Positions 10,790 to 19,991 are shown, numbered from the stretch's first letter. The stretch: DNA of 29,023 bases from Jimgerdemannia flammicorona (GCA_003990745.1 RBNI01000586.1:1-29023); one strand, 5' to 3'. Translations and numbers: made by a program. The notes: generated from the sequence alone by a model not told the origin.

Positions 10790-11110
10790 TGCTTATTGAC
10801 TGATATCAACAACTGCATTCATTTCCTTCATCCAGTTGATACCAAGGATTATATCATAGGTGACAGCTTCAGTGACAACAGCTTTTGGGATGGAGAACTG
10901 AATGTGTCTCAGAGAAATGGTGATGTTTCATACTTCTCCAAGGGGTTGAGTTCAGGCTTCATCTGCTACTATAATGCTGAGGTTGGATGGTCCATTAATG
11001 GGCCATTGGAGGGTGTCCAGGAATCATTTGATAATGACACAGATAGCTGCTCCAGTGTCTATGAGGATTTTCGCCTTTTGTCCTCCAATATCTCTATGTA
11101 GGTAGGTGCT
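10790..11110 (-). pseudogene. Gypsy C retropepsin (aspartic protease)
   Basis: Processes the Gag-Pol polyprotein. The active-site triad DTG lies at 11059-11051 in the context KILIDTGAAICVI, and the second conserved block YDIILGINWM near 10855-10826 matches the flap-to-C-terminal pattern of Ty3/Gypsy proteases (ILG-x-x-W). Several stops interrupt it. It shares its frame with the zinc knuckle upstream (11758-11717) and the Cys-rich segment downstream. Confidence 0.78.
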
Positions 11111-13408
11111 GACATATCTTTCAGCTGCTTGGACAGGGATGGAAACTGGTTCTTACTGTGGGATTGAAACTTGGCCAGTGCTAGACCTGGTGGTTCTCAG
11201 CAGTTTGTTTCAGACTCTAGCTGGTATCAGTTGCAGGAACTGCAGGAGAGGGACTTCTATCTTGGCCTCTTGAATCTTCTGCCAGGCTTCATTGTAGATG
11301 TCTCTAGATATGGTCTTTGGGGTGTACTTTTTCTTGGGCTTTGAAGCAGCAGGTTCTCATTCTTCTGGTTCCATTTCTTTATCTTCTAATGGTAGCTCAT
11401 TTGTCTTAGGAACAAAAGGTGAAGGAGTCCAGAGAGGTGTTTCTATCTGCTCCTCTTTATGTTCTTTATCTTCTTCTTGGATGATTCTTCTGCTGAAATT
11501 CCTGGATGGTCTTCCTACTGGTCTCTATCTTTTCTCTACTGAATAGATGGTTTTCTGAGTAGTAACCTTGATAGGGTATAAATCTAGGTCACTGTAGTCC
11601 TCACTGTTACTTGCCTCCTCAAAATCTTCAACAGGGTGGGCTTCAGTCTTCTTAAACTGAGTATCATTCCTTTGGTTTGGTGCTTCTGAGTCTCTTTAGT
11701 CACCTCTTTTGTTGTCACATTCAGTAGCATAGTGTCCAAATTGTCTATAGTGAAAGCATTGAACCTGGGCTCTGTCTTGGACAGAGTATCTTCTTTCCTC
11801 TTGCTGGTAGCTCCTATTATCTCTTGGTGAATAACTTGGCTCCTCTGTGGTGGGTATCCTCTGTTGTCTTGGTAGCTCTGATTTTTGCATGTGGTGAGTT
11901 TTTCAATTTGTCCAACCAATTGGTCCAACTTGGAGCTAAGGTCCTGGATTTCACTCCTGTCCTTCTTTCCTTCTTTGGCTAGCCTTCTTTCTTTTGACCT
12001 TTCTTGTCCTTGGAGAAGTCATTGTAGGGCTTTGATCAAGATGTCTTCTTTATCTTCTTTCTTATCATGATTACTCTAGGTAGTTCCTTATCTGACATTA
12101 AAGAATTCTTGAGCTACATCTACCTGCTCTTTGGACCTTCTGATGCCTAGGGTGTGGACATGCTGAACAATGTTCAGTGGAATTCCATTCATGAAGGTCA
12201 TTGGAACTATGATGTCCTGGTTGGTGGCATTGAATCTGGTAGTATGCATTCTCTTCTGGACTTATGAAGAAGGCTCTAGGTGATTCTTTAAGATTTATCT
12301 TCATCCCTATAATGGATTCTTGAGCCTTGTGATGGGTTTCATTTCTTGCATACTTTTCAATGAGCCAGTGGACCATGGTCTCATATTCTAGCTCATAAGT
12401 CATTGCTGCTTATATCTGTCTCACCAGTTCTGAATTTGGGTCATTTGCTATTTGGTGGAAAATTCCTCTGGCTGGTTCTCTGAGATGGGCCTTGTAGATG
12501 GCAATTTTTCTTTCATCTGAAAGATTCCTCAGGGCTGTAATTCCTTCAATTCTATCAAGGAATTCTCTTGGGTCTTCCTCTCAGTATCTTGTAAAGATTG
12601 GCAATGAGGTGGTCATTTTGTTGTCACTTTCTTCTGATTCTTATTCTGGTCTGGATTCTGAATCTGATTTGCTTTCTGAGCTGTTACTGGAGATGGGGGT
12701 GCTTCGGTATCCTGAGGATTGTGTTCTGGACCTTGGACAATGTGCAATGAGTCTGAGTATTCTTGTACAAGCTACTTCCAATTCTGCAAGGGCTTGTGGT
12801 AGAGGTTCTATTAGTGAGATTGATGGGACTAGTATGGGGTGTCTGGCTGTAAGATCTCGGGCTTGTATAATAAGATCTTCTAGTTCTTGTACAAGTTCTT
12901 CAAAATCTCCTACAAGGCCACAGTTGATCTGATTGGGGATTTTGGGCTGTACTGGCTTCTGCTTCCAGTTGGGATCTTTTCAATGCTGGGTAATTGGTAA
13001 GTCTTGAGATAATTACTTCTCTTCCTGTCCAGATGTTGATAATAACTAGTTCTTCTGTAGTGACAGAGATTGGTGTTGTATCAAATATATCCAGTTTGAC
13101 TGTGGGTTCTTGTGAGCTGAAAAGTCACATCAATTTGAAATCTTCCTAGTTGAGCCCACAAATATAATGTACCTGGCTTAATGGAGGCAAATTATAAGGT
13201 TGGAGGTTGATGTAGTTTGGCTTGAGTCTACAGTTACTTTGTTAAAAGCAACAAAATATTCTTGGTATTTAGTGGTATAATAGTCAAAGCTGGATATCTG
13301 TGAGTAATTCTGGCGATTTCCTTATTGGGATAGTTCTCTGGATATAGCACTGATTTGTGTATGAATGGGTTCCCTTCTTGGGTCAACTGGGAATTGGTAG
13401 AATTTCAT
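11111..13408 (-). pseudogene. Gypsy C gag polyprotein
   Basis: Structural protein forming the virus-like particle. The suggested start ATG at 13408 (MKFYQFPVD) opens a frame with only occasional stops; the frame then shifts several times. Recognisable pieces: VKLDIFDTTPISVTTEE near 13100, an acidic Ser-rich stretch near 12680, PREFLDRIEGITALRN near 12570-12525, MTYELEYETMVHWLIEKY from 12403, and a nucleocapsid knuckle at 11758-11717. In that knuckle the second metal-binding Cys has become Tyr (CX2Y-X4H-X4C, a G-to-A change). From 11700 to 11110 the frame is an acidic linker leading to protease. The true start could lie further upstream because 13703-13383 is also open in another minus frame. 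Confidence 0.65.
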
Positions 13409-14345
13409 GTGTAGCAAGATGACCTCCAAAGGTATGTAATTTCTGCATGATGATCTTGTATGTAGTGGGTTCCTTATGCAGAGTGATCTGGTAATTTGGT
13501 GGATAACTCAATTTGGTGTGGTTTCTTCTTACTGAGAAATACTGGTGGCAGATTCTTCTCAGCTCACTGGGAATAATGATTAATTTGGATGTTATAGATT
13601 CTTCCTGAATTGGCAGCTTCAACTGTGAATATGGATAACTTAAAAATAGTGGATGATGTAGATTCTCCTGAATTGGCAGACTTCTTGGAAACAGCAGCTT
13701 CAACTGGGAAATAACTTGGATGGTATGAGTTCTTCCAAATCAGGCTCTTCTGGGAATATGAACAACTGGCAGCTTTGGGAAAGGGTCTCTTGGCAAAGTT
13801 ATGTTAAAGACTGGCTTTGTTTGTATGACAGATCACTGTGAAGTTATGTCAGAAACTGGCTTGAGCAAGGCAGCTTTCTCTTAGGTAGTAGAAACTTGGG
13901 TTCTTCAGGCTTATCTGGCAAGCATACCAATAAAAATAATTCCAAAGATGGTGAAGTTCTTCCTTGAACTTGGTTGCAAATCTTCAAGCTTTGTATTGGA
14001 AAGTAGACTAGAGTAGAAATAAGGGGACCAATGCTCAATCTTTAGAGGCTTCTTTGGTTTGCACTTCAATTCAGACTGAGATTTATTCACTCTTGTCTCT
14101 GGGGTAATTTATACAGTTGTGGTTGCTATGGGTTACTATGTTGCTAACTATAGATTGCTACTTATGGCAGATGTATAGAGTCTGTACAGTGTACAGAGTC
14201 TGTATGGGTAAACAGACCCTATCTGGTATATCTGGCTAATTATACAAATTGGTATAGTAAAGCAGTCTTAGTTTGCCTAATATACCTGTTATGATATGTG
14301 ACTATTTTGTAATCTGGTGATTCAATTCTGCTACTTGTCACAATA
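13409..14345 (-). other. Gypsy C leader and probable 5' LTR
   Basis: Non-coding stretch upstream of gag. A TATA-like GTATAAATT (14114-14106) is followed 27 nt later by AATAAA (14087-14082), the same spacing as in the LTRs of element A, so this is probably U3-R of the 5' LTR. The LTR start may be the TGACAAGTAG near 14341. The end, the primer-binding site and the target duplication cannot be fixed without the second LTR. Short imperfect repeats (CTGAATTGGCAG-type) occur near 13600-13690. Confidence 0.4.
14082..14114 (-). promoter_or_regulatory. TATA box and poly(A) signal of Gypsy C LTR
   Basis: GTATAAATT followed 27 nt downstream by AATAAA on the minus strand. The layout equals that of element A (TATA 19523, AATAAA 19550), where LTR identity is certain. 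Confidence 0.5.
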
Positions 14346-14502
14346 GTAATAACAAGCTGAAATCAAGATACTGAGCCCTACTAAGATTTCAGATATATAT
14401 ATGTTTGAATAGTCTCAGTTTTGAGAAAACATCTCCTTGGTGCAACAAGCTCTTTACTACTAGAAAATACTCTTTCAATTAGTACACTTGTTGCAGGAAT
14501 AG

Positions 14503-14516
14503 CTATATATCTTGAG
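14503..14516 (+). repeat. Target-site duplication, left copy
   Basis: CTATATATCTTGAG, matching CTAAATAATCTTGAG at 16061-16075 with one indel and one mismatch. It flanks the poly(A) retroposon inside the hAT gene. Confidence 0.75.
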
Positions 14517-14820
14517 GACTTCTTTCTCTCAAATAATAGTCAAAAGGTCTGGATAGAAATTGGATCCCTATGGTGCAGGGGAAGGGGGGCCATTAGTGCT
14601 CTGAGATTGGGTGTACCAGAAGTGGTGAGAGAAGAGAAGTCCAATAGTGTCAAGTTGCCCCAACCTCAAGGCTGCAGTTTTCAAGAATTCAAGGTTTTCA
14701 TCATTTTGTAGGCCAGACAGTGTGATGCAGGCTCTGGGAGCCACTGGCAAGATCTCAAGAAGATGTGGAGTCTTTCATCTAGCAATGTGACCAGCTTTAT
14801 AGTTAGTACTTCTAAACAAA

Positions 14821-15159
14821 TTGAACAATTCAAATCAAATCAAATTGAGGGTCATTTGAATCAAATCAAATTGGGAATTTTTCAAATTGAATTGAGTTCA
14901 ATTCAAATCAAATTTGAATCCAATTGAGGGTCTGATTCAAAACCTATTTTTAGAAATATAATATCTCGATGAATACATGTCCAAATTCAACGATCTTTAG
15001 CTTATTAGATTCCCCTATATAATAGAAATCTAACAAGTTAAAGACCATTGAATTTGGATGTGTATTGGTCATGTTATTTAATTTCTAAAAATAGAGTTTG
15101 AATCAGACCACAAATTGAATTAGACCTCAATTCAAATTGATTCAACTTGATTCATTGGG
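14821..15159 (+). mobile_element. Foldback MITE-like element
   Basis: A 339-bp AT-rich non-coding block flanked by AGTACT on both sides (14815-14820 and 15160-15165). Its middle is a long imperfect inverted repeat: the arm from 14931 (TCTGATTCAAAACC...) pairs with the arm ending at 15107 (...GTTTGAATCAGA), centred near 15018. Outside the arms, CAATTCAAATC-type motifs recur on both strands. There is no ORF. Family and exact termini are uncertain; the AGTACT flank could be chance. Confidence 0.65.
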
Positions 15160-16036
15160 AGTACTATTTGTGGTAAGCATCTGACTTACTGATATACTCT
15201 GGTGGACTGAGGGACATGGGTCAGGCCCTTAGGCTTTCTTTCACTCAGGAGAGGACTCTCACTGCATCCTCAAGGTGTAGAGGTGTACCAGGAGATTTCA
15301 GAAGGTGCTCAGAGGATTTTGGAAGATATAGCTGATGATTGACTAAGGTGAATGAGGTGATTTCAACATATAGTGTAATAGCAACTAGTGATTGGTAGAT
15401 ATCAGATAGTGTGATTCAAGATGGCAGTGATGATCAGGCCAGGTGATTGGCCAGTGATGGTATGATGATCAGCAGGGGGATCAGCAGAGTGACTACTTCA
15501 CTACTTTGAGGAGGGAGGAGCCAGTAGGTCAGATACACACTGCAGGGGTACTTGAGGTGCTGGAGTCACATCCAGTGGCCCTTTGGGGTAAGACCAGATA
15601 TGACAGTGGTGCCACTTGAGGTACTGGTGTCATAAGCCAGATAGTGACTTCTGACTCAAAGTTGGGCAGGGAGAGCAGTAGTCAGATGGCAGACTCGTTT
15701 ATAAAGTATATAGGTTGGTGCTGGGCAGCCAAGGTAGGGTGGAGTAACTCATGGTTGGAGATTTATCAGGTCTGCATACTATTTCATTTCTCTTCATTAT
15801 ATATATTATTTATATGAGGGGGCCAGTTGTGGCCTTAGTGGGGCATTATTATTGGTAGGGAAGAGGGGGTGTGAGTAACTTAGAGTAGAGAGAACCAGGC
15901 CCTGGCCACTTTGGCCTTGCTAAGGTTAGGTGTCAGGTAGTCTGAGGTTACTCTTTTTAGGGCCTGACCACACTTACTTTCTTATCAGGTAATCTGGGGG
16001 ATGTTTTCTCACTGTTTACTATATAACTGTGTTCAG

Positions 16037-16060
16037 AATAAATGAGTGTAAAAAAAAAAA
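16037..16060 (+). terminator. Poly(A) signal and retroposon A-tail
   Basis: AATAAA at 16037-16042, then A11 at 16050-16060, immediately followed by the right target-site duplication. This defines the 3' end of the retroposon. Confidence 0.75.
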
Positions 16061-16075
16061 CTAAATAATCTTGAG
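16061..16075 (+). repeat. Target-site duplication, right copy
   Basis: CTAAATAATCTTGAG, the partner of 14503-14516. On the minus strand it encodes part of the hAT MAQDYL motif, so the duplicated bases are hAT coding sequence. Confidence 0.75.
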
Positions 16076-16486
16076 CCATATTATTCAAATTGAAGAAGTC
16101 TATCTGATATATCTGTAAATTTAAAATATAGAGGATTTTAGAGTTGAAAACTTGAAAAGATTCAATAATATTTAGTAGAGATAATTATAGAAATTCTCAT
16201 CTTCTACTAATTTAATGTATCAGTACTCTCTAATAAAACTATCCAATTAGTAGACAGATATGTATATTATAAGCTCATCTATTGAAGATTCTCATTTTTT
16301 TTTTCTACTATAAAGATACTACATAAGAGAATTATTGACATAGTTGTCCAAACTATAGTCTGAGTTTAGTAGAGATATATAGTTTTTTCTAATATATATT
16401 AGTAATTGCTTGCTCTACCTCCTCAATGAATTGCTTTTCCCAGTCTTGATCTTTATTATATTGAAGCTTTAATTGTAGATCTAAAA

Positions 16487-16563
16487 CTGATCAGATATCC
16501 AAATTGTAATCAAAATGATAAAACTTCTTATTTTAATTTATAGAAAGTAAATACTTAACTCAC
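16487..16563 (-). other. Predicted spliceosomal intron 2 in hAT pseudogene
   Basis: 77 nt from GTGAGT (16563) to CAG (16487) on the minus strand. Splicing gives FSISTV-LDLQLKL, which matches the well-conserved hAT pattern IATVLDPRLKL across the junction. This is stronger support than the splice sites alone. Confidence 0.65.
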
Positions 16564-16791
16564 CAGTGCTTATAGAAAATACAAAAGTACCAGTTTTTGA
16601 GTAATATTTTTTGAGCTTCTTCAGAGCTGCATCAATGGCTTTCTTTTGTCTCAAGAGAGATATAATTATTCTCTAATAAGTCTAATAGGTCCTCAAGTTG
16701 ATCAATTAAGAGATTATATACTGGAATTGTAGAATATATATATTATTAGAAACTTTTGCTGAACAACTTCTTTTATATATTCATTAAAATA

Positions 16792-16881
16792 CTAAAGTAA
16801 AATAAAGAGTAAAAGTATAAAAAGAGATGAGCAAAATAATACTAAATCAGTAAAAATACTGATAAGTGCTCCTCTACTCAC
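16792..16881 (-). other. Predicted spliceosomal intron 1 in hAT pseudogene
   Basis: 90 nt from GTGAGT (16881) to TTTAG (16792) on the minus strand. A CTGAT branch-like sequence lies inside. Removing it joins the IKVVQ and YFNEYIKEVV segments, as expected in hAT proteins. Confidence 0.55.
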
Positions 16882-18411
16882 TTGTACAACTTTAATAATA
16901 TCTCTTCATTTCTCCCACTTACTCTTCTCAATTACCATATCTTGCATTTCTCTATATGCGGCAGCAGTAGAATCTAGTTCCTAAATTATATTTGAATAAG
17001 TTAATATTAGTTAATAAGTCTGATATTATTCTTTAATATTATTATTAATAACCTACTACAGCAAGCATTAGTGCATATTCAATCATTGCAAATATTGAGT
17101 TCCAACATATACTAACATCTAAAATAAGTTCTTTTGGAGGAAGATTGATTGCTTTATATTATTCAGCATGTTTTTTTTACTGCAGTAGTAATGATTAGAT
17201 TGTAATGATCAATTTTTACAACTATGAAATAGTATTAGAGCTTGTGTCAATTTCACTCTAATTACCAAAGAGTTGTATGAGATAATCTTAAGTAGCAAGA
17301 TTTAGAATATGGCCTAATACTAAACATAGTTGTTATCTATATATATTAAAGATTATATTTTCTTATTGAAGTTTAATTGCCAAAATATAGAGAAATGTAA
17401 TATTATTAGAGATATTGTCTATTATAATGGCCAATATCTGCATTTCAAAATTTTGATATATAAAATTATACAGAAAGCAGTTAATAATTAAAAGTAAAAA
17501 GTATGTATTTTTCTTTTTATCTTTCTTTAACATTAGTTTAAAAATAAAAACTCCTGTACTTTAGTTATAACTCCAAGCTCTTGAATATAGTTTATGGATA
17601 CTTCTATAATATTTTCTCCAGAATGAGAACTCTCAAGCTTCACAAAGTCAAGAGTGAGAGTTTGAAGCTGCTAATTAGTATCAATCTAATGTTCAGTAAT
17701 ACTAAGAAATGAAATGATATTTGGAGATATCCTAATATCAATTAAAAATAAAATTTTCCCATCATACTCTATAATAAAATTTGAAATACAGTTAGTAACT
17801 ATATTTAATTCAACAATATCTCTAATATTACTGATAACAATCTGAATACTTTTTTCTGAAGTTTTTGATAGAGATTATTATACTCTTTTTTATAAGTCTC
17901 TATAATATTATTATAAATAGTATCAGTATTTGGGGTATATAAATAAGACCAAAGAGACTTTGTAATAAAGCACTCTCAATAGCTATAAATAGTTGGTCTT
18001 CATATATAATCTAATAAACAAGTCAATTTTGAAACTCTAATATAGAATATAGCTAAATTATTTTTCCAAAAAAAAAAGAAGAAAAAACTTAAGAGGTGTA
18101 AAAGATATATTTTTGAATCTATACTAAAATAAGAGAGAGATCATCTACTTGCTATAGCTGGAATATCAATTTTACTTAATACTATATTCAATTCTATTTT
18201 ATTTAAATATTAAGCTTTTACATATTTTATTATATTTGTAGTTGAACCACCATATATCTTGTACTCTATCTGTATTTTAAAAATTTTACATATTGTAATG
18301 GTGACTCCAGAATGATGACATCAGCACAGGAGACAGCCTTTCCTTGCAAGCCACCAGATCAAAGCACAAGAAGATCATATGGCATATGAGATGAGCAATG
18401 ATGACCAACTG

Positions 18412-18418
18412 TGAGTCA
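18412..18418 (+). promoter_or_regulatory. TGAGTCA bZIP-type site (5' LTR)
   Basis: Matches the Gcn4/AP-1 consensus TGA(G/C)TCA, 37 bp upstream of TATAAAAG. Unchanged in the 3' LTR (25809-25815). Function is inferred. Confidence 0.45.
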
Positions 18419-18448
18419 TTGTGACCACAGCACAAGCATCCTGAAGAA

Positions 18449-18456
18449 TATAAAAG
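18449..18456 (+). promoter_or_regulatory. TATA box upstream of LTR ORF (5' LTR)
   Basis: TATAAAAG, 80 bp before the LTR ORF ATG (18536). Identical in the 3' LTR at 25846-25853. Confidence 0.55.
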
Positions 18457-18535
18457 AAGGATCAAGGAACTGCAGTAGCAGCAACCAACAAGAACCACCA
18501 ATCCCAAAATAGCTCAAAGACTTACTACAAATGAA

Positions 18536-19353
18536 ATGCCTGCTGCCCATCAAACCTCAAGGTCAAGGAACTACCAAGGTATCTCAGTTAAAGAAAGGAT
18601 GTTCCAAGACATCAGAAGAGCCATGAGGACCCACTCAAGAAGGACTCCTAGTGTCAACCTGGGTACTACAGACCCCTATTACTTATTTCTTACTACTGTG
18701 AAATAGAAACAAGGATCACCATTGCTACCGAATGCCTCCAAATGTGGCAGGAGTATGAAATAGAAAACCTCCTCTGCCAGGAGTTCCCACAGGCCAGCAC
18801 CCAAGAGCTACAAGATACTACTCCTATGGACATATATGAAATGAGGACAGCTAAGAAGATCCATCAGATCTTCAGGCATGTACTATGGTCAATCTCCAAC
18901 TTGGAGTATTTTAGAGTCTCAGACTTCAGAGACCTGTCATCCCACTATATCAATGCACTAGAAGCCAGGGTGGCTACAGAAACCCAGTCCACTATCACCC
19001 TCAACAGCAAAGAAGTAGAAGACTTCTGGCACCCCATCCTCCAGGATAACTCAGACTAATTCCTGCAAGGATTGATCTCAGTATTCCAAGGCCCAAGTAT
19101 CTGGGTTAGATCTCTCCAAGACCCCACATTTGTTCCTTATTTTGTAGAAGAGAACCTCATAGACTGGAGAGCTCCAGACCTTGTTCCCGATTTTCCTGCC
19201 ACAGCCAAATGTGATGATGTCATCAGCGATGACGTCATCCCATGTGACATCAAGGTACGCGAAATGCGTGACCTACATAACGAATTCGCAGATCTCATCT
19301 CCTTCAGTGATGATGATGATGAAGCCCCTATGATTCTGAACTTTCTGCTCTAA
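18536..19353 (+). pseudogene. LTR-encoded ORF, 5' LTR copy (unknown function)
   Basis: A protein-like frame located wholly within the LTR, upstream of the LTR's second TATA box, so in U3 if that box starts the genomic RNA. The ATG at 18536 matches that of the 3' copy; a 1-base deletion near 18690 shifts the frame, and the main body (18742-19353) has a TAA at 19057-19059 where the other copy reads CAA. The protein is charged and rich in Glu, Gln and Arg, with Trp in an MWQEYEIENL segment, a long central region, and an acidic cluster (SFSDDDDEAP) just before the stop. No signal peptide, membrane segment or known domain was recognised. It resembles no gag, pol or env. Accessory proteins in LTRs are known elsewhere (for example the MMTV superantigen), but no homology is implied. 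Confidence 0.6.
19230..19237 (+). promoter_or_regulatory. TGACGTCA (CRE-type) palindrome inside LTR ORF
   Basis: A perfect 12-bp palindrome GATGACGTCATC, preceded by a near copy GATGATGTCATC. It lies in coding sequence (Asp-Asp-Val-Ile). In the 3' LTR the CpG is lost (TGACATCA). It may be a CREB/ATF-type site or only a by-product of coding sequence. Confidence 0.3.
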
Positions 19354-19522
19354 GTTCTTTGTTACACTGGATAATGCCAGCACCAGTATTCTTATGTAAC
19401 ACCAGATAATGTCAGCATCCTGAACCTGTACAACCATCAGTACTGACCCTGGAACTTGGTAGTTTTAGTTATTGGAATTTATATTTAGCTTTATATCTTA
19501 GTAACTATTGAATTATATTTTG

Positions 19523-19555
19523 TATAAATACCTCTCTTATTTCCTCTGAAATAAA
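19523..19555 (+). promoter_or_regulatory. TATA box and poly(A) signal of 5' LTR
   Basis: TATAAATA (19523-19530) then AATAAA (19550-19555). Same arrangement in the 3' LTR. This probably marks the genomic RNA start region and R, 3' of the LTR ORF. Confidence 0.6.
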
Positions 19556-19557
19556 GT

Positions 19558-19991
19558 CAGTTCTTCTCAGTGCAATATACACAATCCCTTGCAAGCAATC
19601 TAAGAGATAACAAGACAGTTTAAAGATAAGAAGTTTGAGGACTATAAGATCTTGGGAAGGCACTCCAATAAGAACTTGCTTATAACAAACTTGTAGTTAG
19701 TCTAAAAGATATACCTTGAAGAGAATCTGATGTATTTGAAGGACTCAATGCCCACTATATGACAATATATATAATATAGTCCCCACAGTTCTACTCAGTG
19801 CAATATACACACTTCCTTGCAAATAATCTAAGAGATAATAAGACAGTTTAAAGATAAGAAGTTTGAGAACTATAAGACCTTGGGAAGATACTCTAATAAG
19901 AACTTGCTTATAACAAACTTGAGTTAGTCTAAGAGATACATCTTGAAGAGAATCTGGCATATTTGAAGAACTCAGCGACCACTACATAACA
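19558..19991 (+). repeat. 228-bp tandem duplication in the R/U5 part of the 5' LTR
   Basis: Two copies starting CAGTTCT(T/A)CTCAGTGCAATATACAC, at 19558 and 19786. The 3' LTR has only one. The copies differ mainly by C/T and G/A transitions. Confidence 0.85.

Larger units (their letters stand above)
6943..14345 (-). mobile_element. Ty3/Gypsy LTR retrotransposon C, interrupted at integrase
   Basis: Minus-strand Ty3/Gypsy element with the order 5' LTR-like region, gag with CCHC-type knuckle, retropepsin, Cys-rich linker, dUTPase, RT, RNase H and integrase N-terminus. RT followed by RNase H then integrase is the Ty3/Gypsy order and excludes Ty1/Copia. The coding part breaks at 6943, immediately after the codons for the first catalytic Asp region of integrase, where LINE copy 2 begins. 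The rest of integrase and the 3' LTR are expected left of the window. Coding is spread over three frames through small indels and carries many stops. The right limit is uncertain because no second LTR is available to compare. Confidence 0.82.
14517..16060 (+). mobile_element. Poly(A)-tailed retroposon inserted in the hAT gene
   Basis: A 1.54-kb plus-strand insert ending in an 11-base A run (16050-16060), with AATAAA at 16037-16042 and a 14/15-bp target-site duplication on both sides. These are the marks of LINE-mediated retroposition of a polyadenylated RNA. It contains no recognised protein: the longest open stretches (14421-14711 plus, 14568-14750 minus) match nothing I know. A TATATAA (16020-16026) shortly before AATAAA resembles the U3-R end of an LTR, so the parent RNA may be an LTR-element or non-autonomous transcript. 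From 15166 to 16010 I see only G/T-rich sequence with short TGATGATCAG-like repeats. A MITE lies inside. Confidence 0.75.
14381..18293 (-). pseudogene. hAT-superfamily transposase, split by a retroposon, 5' end lost
   Basis: Cut-and-paste transposase read on the minus strand from 18293 to 16061 and, after a retroposon insertion, from 14502 to 14381. Landmarks: a decayed BED zinc-finger remnant (YKIYGGSTTNIIKYVK near 18265-18215, with Cys and His positions turned to Tyr), LIDIRISPN...FLSIT near 17740-17700 (the WTSPN block), DFVKLESSHSGEN near 17650-17610, LGHILNLAT near 17310-17290, LILDVSICWNSIF near 17120-17085 (the TRWNST block), IPVYNLLIDQLEDLL near 16710, LKKLKKYYSKTGTF near 16620, MAQDYL at 16079-16062 and AIPATSVLIERVFSSSKE at 14503-14450 (dimerisation domain). 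Joining across the insertion restores the expected MAQDYLAIPATS order. Two introns are predicted. The region is AT-rich with many stops and small indels; terminal inverted repeats were not identified. Confidence 0.82.
18294..19991 (+). repeat. 5' LTR of Gypsy A
   Basis: Starts TGTAA and aligns with 25691-27234. It ends ...CACTACATAACA, where similarity stops. It is longer than the 3' LTR because of a 228-bp tandem duplication (19558-19785 and 19786-19991), partly offset by two fewer 35-bp minisatellite units near 19370-19430. It contains an ORF, a TGAGTCA site, two TATA boxes and AATAAA. Confidence 0.9.

Noticed and set aside
10352..11101. Plus-strand frames with hydrophobic stretches (10352-10732, 10733-11101)
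   Set aside because: They are antisense to the Gypsy C protease and Cys-rich segment; Ser/Leu/Phe-rich shadows of Glu/Lys-rich coding.
6943..14345. Endogenous pararetrovirus (caulimovirus-like) origin for element C
   Set aside because: dUTPase and gag N-terminus raised the idea, but an integrase zinc domain and catalytic start follow RNase H, and no movement protein was seen.
16061..18293. Host intergenic AT-rich region or centromere-like DNA
   Set aside because: Minus-strand hAT motifs run through most of it in the correct order.
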